A stretch of 64,000 nucleotides of DNA from an uncultured Acidobacteriota bacterium (GTDB lineage: Bacteria > Acidobacteriota > Blastocatellia > RBC074): assembly GCA_902825875.1 (NCBI GenBank), contig CADECP010000021.1, positions 31,099 to 95,098 of the forward strand, read 5' to 3'. Of this stretch, positions 26,068-34,313 are shown in pieces. Both the position numbers and the translations under genes were made by a program. Position 1 is the stretch's first letter; each line of letters begins with the position of its first letter. The notes below the pieces were generated by a model. The model saw nothing but the letters and a program-made list of their open reading frames with translations, was not told where the DNA came from and did not search any database.

Positions 26068-28815
26068 ATGAGCGAAAGACAGGCATTTACGCTGACAGTG
26101 AATGGGCAATCACATTCAATCACCGTGTCACCGCAAACAAACCTGATGGATGTGCTGCGCGATGAATTGCATCTGACCGGCACGAAAGACGGATGCGCCA
26201 CAGGCCATTGCGGAAGTTGCATGATTATCCGCGATGGCGAAGCCGTTCGTTCCTGTTTGGTTCCGATGAAAAAAGCTGATGGTGCAAACGTCACCACCAT
26301 TGAAGCTGTAGCCAACGCCGACGGCAGTTTGCATCCTGTTCAACAAGCATATGTCGAACAAGGCGCAACGCAATGTGGATTTTGCACCCCAGGTTTTGTC
26401 ATGGCGACGATTGCCTTGCTGGACAAAAATCCGAACCCGACGCTCGACGAAATTTACGACGGTCACAAATGGAATATCTGCCGTTGCACCGGTCACAACG
26501 CAATCATCCGCGCCGTTCAACAAGCCGCCGGTCAGGAAGTCGCGCCGCTGCCCAAAGTCAAACAACCGCTCAAAGCCATCAGCCAACCGCTACCGCGCCC
26601 GGACGCCGTTGAGAAAGTCACCGGCAAAGGAATTTACGCCGACGATCTTTACGTTGACGGAATGCTGCACGCCCGCGCGTTGCGAAGCGCGCAGCCGCAT
26701 GCGCGCTTGCTAAACGTTGACACCAGCAAAGCCAAAGCGCATCCCGGCGTGGTTGCCGTGCTGACCGCCGAAGACATTCCTGGTGGCAAAGATTGCGGCG
26801 TCCACGAAGTTGACTGGCCTGTGCTGTGTTACGACAAAGTACGTTACGTTGGTGACGCCATCGCGCTGGTCGTTGCCGAAAGCGAAACCATCGCCGCCGA
26901 AGCCTTGAAGCTGATCGAAGTTGAATACGAACCGCTGCCGGTCGTCACAGGCCCGAAAGAAGCCGCCTTGCCCGACGCGCCGATCCTGCACGCGCAAGTT
27001 CCGCATCACGATCCCATAGAACACGGCAACTGCCTGAAGCATTACCATCTGGAAAACGGCGACATTGCGCGAGGCTTTGCCGAAGCCGATGTCGTCATCG
27101 AACGCGACTACAGCACGCAAACCGTCGAACATGCCTTCATCGAACCCGAAGCCGGACTGGCCGTACCCGATCCAACGGGAAGGATCACTGTTTATTGCGG
27201 CGGCCAGATTCCCTTCGGCGACCGCGCGCAAATCGCCGCAACGCTCGCCCTGCCCGAAGACCAAATCCGCGTCATCAACTGTTTGATCGGCGGCGCATTC
27301 GGCGGCAAGGAAGACGTTTCGGTTCAGATTCACGTCGCGCTGGCGGCAATGTTGACCAAGCGCCCAGTCAAAATGGTGCTCAGCCGCAAAGAGTCTTTGC
27401 TGGTTCACCCGAAACGCCACGCTACCCGCATCAAGATGAAAACCGGCGCTAAACGTGGCGGCACGATCACCGCGCACGAAGCCGAAATCTGGGGCGACGG
27501 CGGCGCTTACGCCAGCTTGAGCAGCCACGTCATGCTGCGCGCCACCACGCATGCCGCCGGAGCTTACGAAGTCAAAAACGTCAAGGTGGACACTTACGCG
27601 ATGTACACGAACAACGTGCCGTCGGGCGCGTTTCGCGGCTTTGGCGTCACGCAAAGCGTATTTGCGATGGAAAGCCAGATGGATCAACTGGCTGAGGCGC
27701 TGGGAATTTCGCCCGTCGAGATTCGTCGCAAAAACGTTTTGAATTACGGCAAACAAACTCTGGCCGGTCAGGTCATGCACGAAAGCTGCGGTCTGGCCGA
27801 TGCGCTGGAAACCGTCGCCGCCGAAATGGAAAAGCATCCGTTCACAGCAACCGAAGGCGACAAGCGCCGAGCCTGGGGGGTAGCCACGGCTTACAAAAAC
27901 ACAGGCTTCGGCAGCGGCGCGTATGACGCCGCCGGAGCCGAAGTCGAACTTTTTGCCAACGGTCGCGCCGCCGTTCGCGCCGGAGCAGCCGAAATCGGGC
28001 AAGGCCTGGTCGGCGTGCTGGCACAAGTCGTCAGCGAAGAACTCGGCGTGCCGTATTCAAACGTTGATGTGCTGGTCGCCGACACAGATCGGACTCTGGA
28101 TTGCGCGGCGACGACGGCTTCACGCCAGACGTACGTCACGGGCAACGCCGCGCGTTATGCGAGTAAGGAAGTCCGCAAACTGCTGTCGCTGAAAGCCGCC
28201 GAGATGCTCGGCGCGCCGCCCGATGAATTGCTTTTCGCGGATGGGCTAATTAAGAACAACGGCCACAGCGTCGAACTCACCGAGATCGTCAAACTGATGC
28301 GCCGCGAAGGTCGCTTGCCGAAGATGAGCTATCAATACGTCGCGCCGATGTGCGAACCGTATCACCACTTCGCTTTTGGCTTTGGCGCGCAAGCTGTGCT
28401 GGTTGAAGTAGACATCAAAACCGGCGAAGCCAAAGTGCTGAAAGTCATCGCCGCCAGCGATGTTGGCCGCGTCATCAATCCGCTGGCGCTGCAAGGTCAG
28501 GTCGAAGGCAGCATTTCAATGGGCTTGGGAATGGCGCTTCAGGAAAACTTCGTCATGAAAGACGGCTTCGTGCAGACCGACACGCTGAAGAAGTGCAATT
28601 TGCCGACAATTGACCAAACGCCCGAAGTTATTTCCTTCTTCATCGAACACGAAACCAAAGATGGCCCTTACGGCGGAAAAGGCGTCGGCGAACTGGCTTC
28701 GATTCCGACCACGCCCGCCATCATCAACGCGATTTACAGTGCGACGGGCGTGCGCTGTTACAATTTGCCTGCGGATAAAAAGTGGCTGAAAGCGATGCTT
28801 CAGACCAACGAATGA
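26068..28815 (+). CDS. Molybdenum hydroxylase, fused 2Fe-2S and molybdopterin subunits (XdhD/aldehyde oxidoreductase type)
   Basis: 915 residues with GAGG ahead of ATG 26068. The N-terminal 160 residues hold two 2Fe-2S clusters: GCATGHCGSC (plus a further Cys), then QCGFCTPG and ICRCTGH. A molybdopterin-binding large domain (about 185-910) follows, with GGAFGGKED, PSGAFRGFGVTQ, a GQGLVGVLAQV segment and the catalytic-glutamate motif KGVGELASIP near the C-terminus. No FAD domain is fused and no FAD-subunit gene is nearby. The layout and length match Desulfovibrio Mop aldehyde oxidoreductase and E. coli XdhD. It hydroxylates an aldehyde or purine-like heterocycle; substrate is unresolved. Confidence 0.87.
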   Translation: MSERQAFTLTVNGQSHSITVSPQTNLMDVLRDELHLTGTKDGCATGHCGSCMIIRDGEAVRSCLVPMKKADGANVTTIEAVANADGSLHPVQQAYVEQGATQCGFCTPGFVMATIALLDKNPNPTLDEIYDGHKWNICRCTGHNAIIRAVQQAAGQEVAPLPKVKQPLKAISQPLPRPDAVEKVTGKGIYADDLYVDGMLHARALRSAQPHARLLNVDTSKAKAHPGVVAVLTAEDIPGGKDCGVHEVDWPVLCYDKVRYVGDAIALVVAESETIAAEALKLIEVEYEPLPVVTGPKEAALPDAPILHAQVPHHDPIEHGNCLKHYHLENGDIARGFAEADVVIERDYSTQTVEHAFIEPEAGLAVPDPTGRITVYCGGQIPFGDRAQIAATLALPEDQIRVINCLIGGAFGGKEDVSVQIHVALAAMLTKRPVKMVLSRKESLLVHPKRHATRIKMKTGAKRGGTITAHEAEIWGDGGAYASLSSHVMLRATTHAAGAYEVKNVKVDTYAMYTNNVPSGAFRGFGVTQSVFAMESQMDQLAEALGISPVEIRRKNVLNYGKQTLAGQVMHESCGLADALETVAAEMEKHPFTATEGDKRRAWGVATAYKNTGFGSGAYDAAGAEVELFANGRAAVRAGAAEIGQGLVGVLAQVVSEELGVPYSNVDVLVADTDRTLDCAATTASRQTYVTGNAARYASKEVRKLLSLKAAEMLGAPPDELLFADGLIKNNGHSVELTEIVKLMRREGRLPKMSYQYVAPMCEPYHHFAFGFGAQAVLVEVDIKTGEAKVLKVIAASDVGRVINPLALQGQVEGSISMGLGMALQENFVMKDGFVQTDTLKKCNLPTIDQTPEVISFFIEHETKDGPYGGKGVGELASIPTTPAIINAIYSATGVRCYNLPADKKWLKAMLQTNE

Positions 28816-28817
28816 AG

Positions 28818-28884
28818 TTCTTCCACGAAGCCCACGAAGGAGCACGAAGAAACGTTGAGCGCTTCGTGTTGCTTCGTGGAAGAA
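28818..28884. repeat. Inverted repeat of cacgaa units
   Basis: The 14-bp arms are perfect (28818-28831, ttcttccacgaagc, with 28871-28884). Further cacgaa units at 28833 and 28843 repeat at 9-10 bp. It lies directly upstream of the PLP enzyme ribosome site. Confidence 0.75.
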
Positions 28885-28899
28885 ACCGAAAGGTATGAA

Positions 28900-30285
28900 A
28901 TGACCAGAGCTATTTTCGGCCCCACCTTTGAAGAAATGCTTCATCCAGCCGCGATAGATCCGGCGGTGCGTCAGCGCGCCATCCAGGCCGGGACTGAAGC
29001 GCCGCTTGATCCGATCAATCTGTACAACATCACCTGGCGCGGCGCGGATGACCGCATCAAATACGAAGTGATGCCCAAAGAGTTGACCGGCGTCGAAGCG
29101 CCGATTGTTGTGCTCTATGGTCGAGACTTTCCGACCGGCGCGCACAAAGTCGGCGCGGCTTATTCGGTGATTGCCGAAGCTTTGCTTTTTGGCCAGGTGG
29201 ACATTGACCAGCACACAGTCGTCTGGCCCAGCACGGGCAATTACGGCATCGGCGGCGCGTGGGTCGGCGGTCGCGTCGGCGCAAAGTCCATTGTTGTGCT
29301 GCCCGAAGGCATGAGCCGCGAACGATTCGAGCGCATTGAAAATTACGGCGCTGAAGTCATCAAAACGCCGGGCGTTGAATCGAACGTCAAAGAGATTTAT
29401 GACAAGACCTGGGATCTGCGCCGCGATCCAAACATTCGCATCCTGAATCAGTTCGAGGTGATGGGGAATTACCGCTTTCATTACTACGTCACCGGCAACA
29501 CGATTGTCGAACTCGCGGCGGAACTGAAAGCGCAAGGCATTGGCGATGGCTCCATTGCGGCGTTCTGTTCGGCGATGGGCAGCGCCGGAACGATTGCGGC
29601 GGGAGACCGGATCAAACAAGTTTGGCCGAACGCGCGCACCGTGGGGCTGGAACCCATCCAATGCCCGACGCTGTACAACAACGGTTACGGCGGACACGAC
29701 ATCCAAGGCATCGGCGACAAGCACGTCACCTGGATTCACAACGTGCTGAATATGGACGCGATTGCCTGCCTGGACGACATCGAGTGCAAAAAAGGGTTGC
29801 AGGTGTTGACGAGCGTTGCCGGACAGCAAACTTTGGCGCGCCGTTACGGCATTGCCGAAACGAAGCTGCAACAGCTTGCTTCGATCTTCGGCATTTCGGG
29901 CGTCTGCAATGTGCTGGGCGCAATCAAAACGGCGAAGCATTACCGGCTCGGCAAAAACGACTTGATCGTCACCATCTGCACCGACGCGATTGATCGCTAT
30001 CATTCGGTGATGGCGGAAATGGCCGAGCAATACGGCGCGATAGATGACGCGCGGGCAACAGCCTATGTCGAAGCGATCTTTCACGGCGCGAAGACCGATT
30101 GGATGAAGGACGGAACGCCTGACGTTCGTCGCCAATGGCATAACCTGAAATACTTCACCTGGGTGGAACAACAAGGCAAAACCGTCGAAGAACTGGACGC
30201 GCAACTTGACCCCGAATGGTGGATCGAACATCAGCAATTGATTCCCGAAATGGATGCGCGGATAGCGACCGCACGAATGGCTTGA
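28900..30285 (+). CDS. PLP-dependent fold-type II enzyme (cysteine synthase/ammonia-lyase-like)
   Basis: 461 residues from ATG 28900. The PLP lysine is in PTGAHKVGAAYS; the phosphate/Asn loop is PSTGNYGIGGAW, and the glycine-rich cofactor loop is SAMGSAGTIAAGD. Fold-type II enzymes catalyse beta- or alpha,beta-elimination and replacement on amino acids. The sequence differs from CysK/CysM in its C-terminal 120 residues (DWMKDGTPDVRRQW region). It follows the molybdenum hydroxylase and precedes another PLP enzyme and an SsnA-type hydrolase, suggesting a role in breaking down a nitrogenous compound. Confidence 0.82.
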   Translation: MTRAIFGPTFEEMLHPAAIDPAVRQRAIQAGTEAPLDPINLYNITWRGADDRIKYEVMPKELTGVEAPIVVLYGRDFPTGAHKVGAAYSVIAEALLFGQVDIDQHTVVWPSTGNYGIGGAWVGGRVGAKSIVVLPEGMSRERFERIENYGAEVIKTPGVESNVKEIYDKTWDLRRDPNIRILNQFEVMGNYRFHYYVTGNTIVELAAELKAQGIGDGSIAAFCSAMGSAGTIAAGDRIKQVWPNARTVGLEPIQCPTLYNNGYGGHDIQGIGDKHVTWIHNVLNMDAIACLDDIECKKGLQVLTSVAGQQTLARRYGIAETKLQQLASIFGISGVCNVLGAIKTAKHYRLGKNDLIVTICTDAIDRYHSVMAEMAEQYGAIDDARATAYVEAIFHGAKTDWMKDGTPDVRRQWHNLKYFTWVEQQGKTVEELDAQLDPEWWIEHQQLIPEMDARIATARMA

Positions 30286-30342
30286 TTGACTTCCATCCCA
30301 AGCAGTTTCTATGTTTGGGCAAACACTAAGGAGGATTTCCAA

Positions 30343-30627
30343 ATGAACGTTACACTAACTCCCGAACTCGAACAGATGGTCAACGACAAGGTGGCCAGCG
30401 GGCTTTATTCCTCTGCCGGCGAAGTCATGCGCGAAGCGTTGAGGCTCTTGCTTGAATTCGATGAATTGCGTCGCCGGCGGATCGAGGAACTGCGAAATGA
30501 AATCGAAGCGGGCGCGGAACAAATCAAGCAAGGCAAATTCACAACTTATGCCTCTGGTGATGCCTTGATGGATGACATTGAAAAACGTGGGAAAGAGCGG
30601 CTTGCGGCTCGCCAACAACGATATTAG
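30343..30627 (+). CDS. ParD-like antitoxin
   Basis: 94 residues from ATG 30343, with a strong AAGGAGG site. The ribbon-helix-helix-like N-terminus (MNVTLTPELEQMVNDKVASG, SSAGEVMREALRLLLE) is typical of ParD/CopG DNA-binding antitoxins; the acidic/basic C-terminal tail would bind the toxin. It lies 3 bases before the ParE-like gene, and the pair sits inside an otherwise metabolic run of genes. Confidence 0.85.
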   Translation: MNVTLTPELEQMVNDKVASGLYSSAGEVMREALRLLLEFDELRRRRIEELRNEIEAGAEQIKQGKFTTYASGDALMDDIEKRGKERLAARQQRY

Positions 30628-30630
30628 CCA

Positions 30631-30924
30631 ATGAACAACCTCAAAGTTTCCGAGCTTGCACAGGAAGACCTGATTGCGATTTATGAATACGTGGCCGCCA
30701 AAGATGAAAGTGCGGCCAGTCGTCTGATCCAGACGTTCAAGGAAAAATTCAATCTGCTGGCTCAGTTTCCTAATCTGGGCAGAGAGCGAAATGAATTGTT
30801 GCTTGAGCTTCGCTCGTTCCCGGTTGGCCGCTACATCATCTTTTATCAACCAATCGCCGACAGCATAGAAATTCTTCGTGTTCAACACAGCGCCAGAGAT
30901 TTACGAGGATTGTTTGAATTCTGA
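30631..30924 (+). CDS. ParE/RelE superfamily toxin
   Basis: 97 residues: LAQEDLIAIYEYVAAKDE, FPNLGRERNEL, RSFPVGRYIIFYQPI and ILRVQHSARDL follow the ParE pattern. ParE toxins poison DNA gyrase, while RelE types cleave mRNA on the ribosome; the sequence favours ParE. It is co-transcribed with the ParD-like antitoxin and ends 10 bases before the threonine synthase-like gene. Confidence 0.87.
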   Translation: MNNLKVSELAQEDLIAIYEYVAAKDESAASRLIQTFKEKFNLLAQFPNLGRERNELLLELRSFPVGRYIIFYQPIADSIEILRVQHSARDLRGLFEF

Positions 30925-30934
30925 CCTGAACTTT

Positions 30935-32158
30935 ATGAACAACGTGACCGGTTTTAAATGCTTTGAATGCGCACGCATGTTTACGGTGGATGAGGTCAAA
31001 TATGTTTGCCCGGAGTGCGGCGGCAATCTGGATGTACGTTACGATTACGAGCGCATCAACCAACAATTCAGCAAAGCCTCGCTCGCGGCGGATCGCAATT
31101 TCACCATCTGGCGCTATCGCCCATTGCTGCCCATCGAAGAGTCTTCGCCCTTGCCTCCGCTTAGCGTAGGCTGGACGCCGCTTTACGACGCGCCGCGACT
31201 TGCCGCCGAATTCGGTGTGCGGCAAGTCCTGGTTAAAGACGATGGACGCAATCCGACCGCTTCGTTCAAAGATCGTCCGAGCGCATTGGCAGTCGTCAAA
31301 GCGATGGAAGCGGGCGCAACTGTCGCAACCACGGCTTCGTCTGGAAATGCCGGCGCGGCGTTGGCCGGAATTTGCGCGAGCGTGGGAATGAAATCCGTCA
31401 TCTTCGTTCCGGCCACCACGCCCGCGGCCAAAGTCGCGCAGTTGCAAATTTATGGCGCGACGGTCGTGCTGGTCGAAGGCAGTTACGAACAGGCTTGCGA
31501 ACTTTGTCTGGCCGCTTCGGAACGCTTCGGTTGGTATCAGCGCACGACCGGCTACAACGCATTCACCGCCGAAGGCAAAAAGACCGCCGCGTTTGAAATC
31601 GCCGAACAATTGCATTGGCAAGTTCCTGACCGCGTCATCGTTGGCGTGGGCGATGGCAACATCATCGGCGGACTGTGGAAAGGCTTTTGCGATTTGCGGC
31701 AACTGGGCTGGATTGATCGGTTGCCAAAGTTGACCGGCGTGCAAGCCGACGGTGCTGCGCCTTTGGTTGCGGCAGTGAATGGCGACGGAGTGATTCGTCC
31801 GGTCGTTGGGCAAACCATTGCCGACGGTATCAATGTCGGCGATCCACGCGACGGCACGCGGGCAATGCGGGCAATGCGCGATTCGGGCGGCGGCGCGGTG
31901 GCGGTCAGCGACGAAGAAATCATCGCCGCCATTCCACGGCTGGCGCGCGCGACTGGAGTTTTCGCCGAGCCGGGCGCGGCGGCAGCGTTTGCCGGATTCG
32001 TCAAACTGCGCGAACAGGGCGTGATTCAATCTGACGAGCGTGTTGTGCTCATCAGCACCGGCAGCGGCTTGAAAGACATCAACACGGCGCGGCGCTCGGT
32101 CGGCGAACCGTTGCGCATTCAGCCGGACGTTGCAGAACTGAATAAGCTGAAGGTCTGA
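30935..32158 (+). CDS. Threonine synthase-like PLP enzyme with N-terminal zinc ribbon
   Basis: 407 residues from ATG 30935; an earlier in-frame ATG at 30878 overlaps parE. An N-terminal ribbon (FKCFECARMF...YVCPECGG, four cysteines) precedes the PLP domain with NPTASFKDRPSAL (Schiff-base Lys), TASSGNAGAALAG, a phosphate loop GVGDGNIIGG and TGYNAFTAEGKK. Threonine synthases of this layout make Thr from O-phosphohomoserine, but the gene is embedded with Mo hydroxylase and SsnA-like genes, so a different amino-acid lyase reaction is possible. It lies 4 bases before the amidohydrolase gene. Confidence 0.8.
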   Translation: MNNVTGFKCFECARMFTVDEVKYVCPECGGNLDVRYDYERINQQFSKASLAADRNFTIWRYRPLLPIEESSPLPPLSVGWTPLYDAPRLAAEFGVRQVLVKDDGRNPTASFKDRPSALAVVKAMEAGATVATTASSGNAGAALAGICASVGMKSVIFVPATTPAAKVAQLQIYGATVVLVEGSYEQACELCLAASERFGWYQRTTGYNAFTAEGKKTAAFEIAEQLHWQVPDRVIVGVGDGNIIGGLWKGFCDLRQLGWIDRLPKLTGVQADGAAPLVAAVNGDGVIRPVVGQTIADGINVGDPRDGTRAMRAMRDSGGGAVAVSDEEIIAAIPRLARATGVFAEPGAAAAFAGFVKLREQGVIQSDERVVLISTGSGLKDINTARRSVGEPLRIQPDVAELNKLKV

Positions 32159-32162
32159 CGTT

Positions 32163-33491
32163 ATGCTCATCACCAATGCCACGCTCATCACTTGGGGCAC
32201 GCCGAATCAGATTCTGGACAAGCACGCGCTGTACGTAGCAGGCGACCGCATCGTCGAGCTTGGTTTATCTGCTGAACTTGAAACCAAATATCCGCAAGCC
32301 GAACGGCTGGATGCGCGCGGCCAGTTCGTGATGCCGGGCAACATCTGCGCACACACGCATTTTTACGGAGCCTTTGCGCGCGGAATGGCCATTCCTGGAG
32401 CCGCGCCCAAAGACTTCCCCGAAATTCTGGATCGGCTGTGGTGGAGATTGGACAAGGCGTTACAGCTTGAAGACGTGCGTTATTCGGCGCTGGTCTGTTT
32501 GATTGATGCGATCAAACACGGCACAACGACCTTGATTGACCATCACGCTTCGCCGAACGCGATTGACGGTTCGCTGGATGTGATTGCCGAAGCCGTCGCG
32601 CAAACAGGCTTGCGCGCCTGCCTCTGTTACGAAGTCACCGACCGCGATGGCGCAGAAAAAGCCAAAGCCGGGATTAAGGAAAACCTTCGCTTTATAGAAT
32701 CCGCAATCCGCAATCCGCAATCCGCAATCGCAGCCACGTTTGGCCTCCACGCTTCGCTGACGTTGTCGGACGCGACGCTCGAAGCTTGCCGCAATGCATA
32801 CGACGGAGGCTTTCACATTCACGCCGCTGAACACGAATCCGACCAGTACGACAGTTTGCAAAAAAGCGACATGCGCGTGATTGACCGGCTGCACAAATTC
32901 GGCATTCTGGGCGAACGCTCCATCGTCGCGCACGCTGTTCACATTGACGCCCGCGAAGCCGCCTTGCTGGCCGAAACTGATACGTGGGTGACACATCAAC
33001 CGCGCTCGAACATGAACAACGCCGTCGGCACGGCGGATGTGGAAAGCTTGCTGCGGCTCGGCGTCAAAGTCGGCTTGGGCAATGATGGTTTTTCCAACGC
33101 GATGTGGGACGAATGGAAAGCGGCTTACCTGTCGCACAAAGCCGCACACCGTGACCCGCGCCGAATGAACGGCGCAACCGTCGCCGAAATGGCCGTGACC
33201 AACAACGCCGCGCTCGCCAATGTCTTCTTTCCACAAGCGCCGATTGGCGTGCTTGCGCCGGGAGCCTTCGCCGACATCATCTTCGTGGATTACCACCCGA
33301 CCACGCCGCTCAGCCTAGGCAACTTGCCCTGGCACATTCTGTTCGGCTTTGAAAATTCAATGGTGACGACGACAATCTGCGCGGGTAAAGTGCTGATGAA
33401 AGACCGGCAGTTGCTGTTTCTGGAAGAGGCGGAGATCACCGCCAAAAGCCGTAATCTCGCTGAACGAGTGTGGAGGCGCATTAGCGTTTGA
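32163..33491 (+). CDS. ssnA: SsnA-type putative aminohydrolase
   Basis: 442 residues, the length of E. coli SsnA. Amidohydrolase motifs: ICAHTHFYGAFARGM, IDHHASP, FHIHAAEHE, VAHAVHID and GLGNDGFSNAM. SsnA acts in anaerobic purine catabolism clusters of gut bacteria beside XdhD and YgeX. The segment at residues 179-190 (ESAIRNPQSAIA) is encoded by a heptamer repeat of ccgcaat units, which appears inserted in frame into a surface loop. It is translationally linked (4-base gap) to the threonine synthase-like gene. Confidence 0.83.
   Translation: MLITNATLITWGTPNQILDKHALYVAGDRIVELGLSAELETKYPQAERLDARGQFVMPGNICAHTHFYGAFARGMAIPGAAPKDFPEILDRLWWRLDKALQLEDVRYSALVCLIDAIKHGTTTLIDHHASPNAIDGSLDVIAEAVAQTGLRACLCYEVTDRDGAEKAKAGIKENLRFIESAIRNPQSAIAATFGLHASLTLSDATLEACRNAYDGGFHIHAAEHESDQYDSLQKSDMRVIDRLHKFGILGERSIVAHAVHIDAREAALLAETDTWVTHQPRSNMNNAVGTADVESLLRLGVKVGLGNDGFSNAMWDEWKAAYLSHKAAHRDPRRMNGATVAEMAVTNNAALANVFFPQAPIGVLAPGAFADIIFVDYHPTTPLSLGNLPWHILFGFENSMVTTTICAGKVLMKDRQLLFLEEAEITAKSRNLAERVWRRISV
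32697..32732 (+). repeat. In-frame 7-bp tandem repeat (ccgcaat x4) inside ssnA
   Basis: Four copies of ccgcaat run from 32701 to 32728, followed by a partial copy, within the coding sequence and keeping the frame open. Seven-base units rotate the frame with each copy, giving the mixed peptide SAIRNPQSA. Confidence 0.8.
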
Positions 33492-33518
33492 AGGTAAAAT
33501 GTCCAAGAGGAGTTTGAG

Positions 33519-33914
33519 ATGAGTACGGCAACAGCGGATGCGATGAATTCCAAAACAGAATGGTATCGTCTTGGTGATTCTGCCGAGAGCAAGCGGGATT
33601 ACATCAAACGGTTGTGCCAGCAAATTGCCAATGCATTTTTGCCAGAGCGAATCATTCTGTTTGGCTCACAGGCCTACGGAACACCAACCGAAGATTCCGA
33701 CATAGACCTGCTGGTCGTTATGCCCTACGAAAACAGCCACGCTGCGCAGGCAATCCGGATTTTGAACCGGCTCAATGTGCTAGCGCCGATTGACCTGCTG
33801 GTGCGTTCGCCGGAAGAAGTTCGTGAACGAATCGAAATTGGTGACAGATTTATGCGCGAAATCTTCGAGCGAGGAAAGGTGATGTATGAAACAGCTCACG
33901 GTCGAATGGATTGA
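33519..33914 (+). CDS. MNT-type minimal nucleotidyltransferase (antitoxin)
   Basis: 131 residues with AGAGGAG upstream. The polymerase-beta-type motif GSQAYGTPTEDSDIDLLVV carries the GSxxxG and DxD catalytic residues. In MNT-HEPN toxin-antitoxin modules this protein adenylylates or otherwise neutralises the HEPN ribonuclease. It overlaps the HEPN gene by 29 bases. Its role in this genome is inferred from pairing. Confidence 0.87.
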   Translation: MSTATADAMNSKTEWYRLGDSAESKRDYIKRLCQQIANAFLPERIILFGSQAYGTPTEDSDIDLLVVMPYENSHAAQAIRILNRLNVLAPIDLLVRSPEEVRERIEIGDRFMREIFERGKVMYETAHGRMD

Positions 33915-34272
33915 GAAAGCCGAAGGCGATTGGTTTGCCGCCCAACAGCTTTATCGCGCTCGCAAACATCCGAACTATGACGCCGCGTGTTTTCACACCC
34001 AGCAATGTGCCGAAAAATACCTGAAGGCTCGGCTCGAAGAAGCAGCAATTGCTTTCAGCAAAACCCACAATCTTGCTCACCTGCTGACTCTCACGCTGCA
34101 AGTTGAGCCGCAATGGATTGCCTTGCAGCCCCACATGAATGTGCTGAGCATCTTCGCGGTTGATTTTCGCTATCCGGGAAAATCAGCGTCAAAGCTGGAT
34201 GCACGTCAGGCGATCAAAGATTGCCGTGAGGTCAGGCGAGTGATCCGCACAGCGCTTGGGTTGCCTATCTAA
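33886..34272 (+). CDS. HEPN-domain protein (HepT-like toxin)
   Basis: 128 residues. Helical HEPN fold: KAEGDWFAAQQLYRARKHPNYDAACFHTQQCAEKYLKA, HNLAHLL and VDFRYPG are the conserved segments. HEPN toxins are ribonucleases using an Rx4-6H-type motif; a clear match at the standard place is not evident, so catalytic competence is uncertain. It pairs by overlap with the MNT gene upstream. Confidence 0.83.
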   Translation: MKQLTVEWIEKAEGDWFAAQQLYRARKHPNYDAACFHTQQCAEKYLKARLEEAAIAFSKTHNLAHLLTLTLQVEPQWIALQPHMNVLSIFAVDFRYPGKSASKLDARQAIKDCREVRRVIRTALGLPI

Positions 34273-34313
34273 CTTTTCTGCCTGATCACAAGGCAAGATG
34301 GCTAGGAAGAAAC

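Noticed and set aside
26710-30342. Large antisense frames (438 and 608 codons)
   Set aside because: They mirror the molybdenum hydroxylase and PLP genes, which carry clear motifs, so they are shadow frames.
30836-32200. 454-codon minus-strand frame
   Set aside because: Antisense to the threonine synthase-like gene; no motifs.
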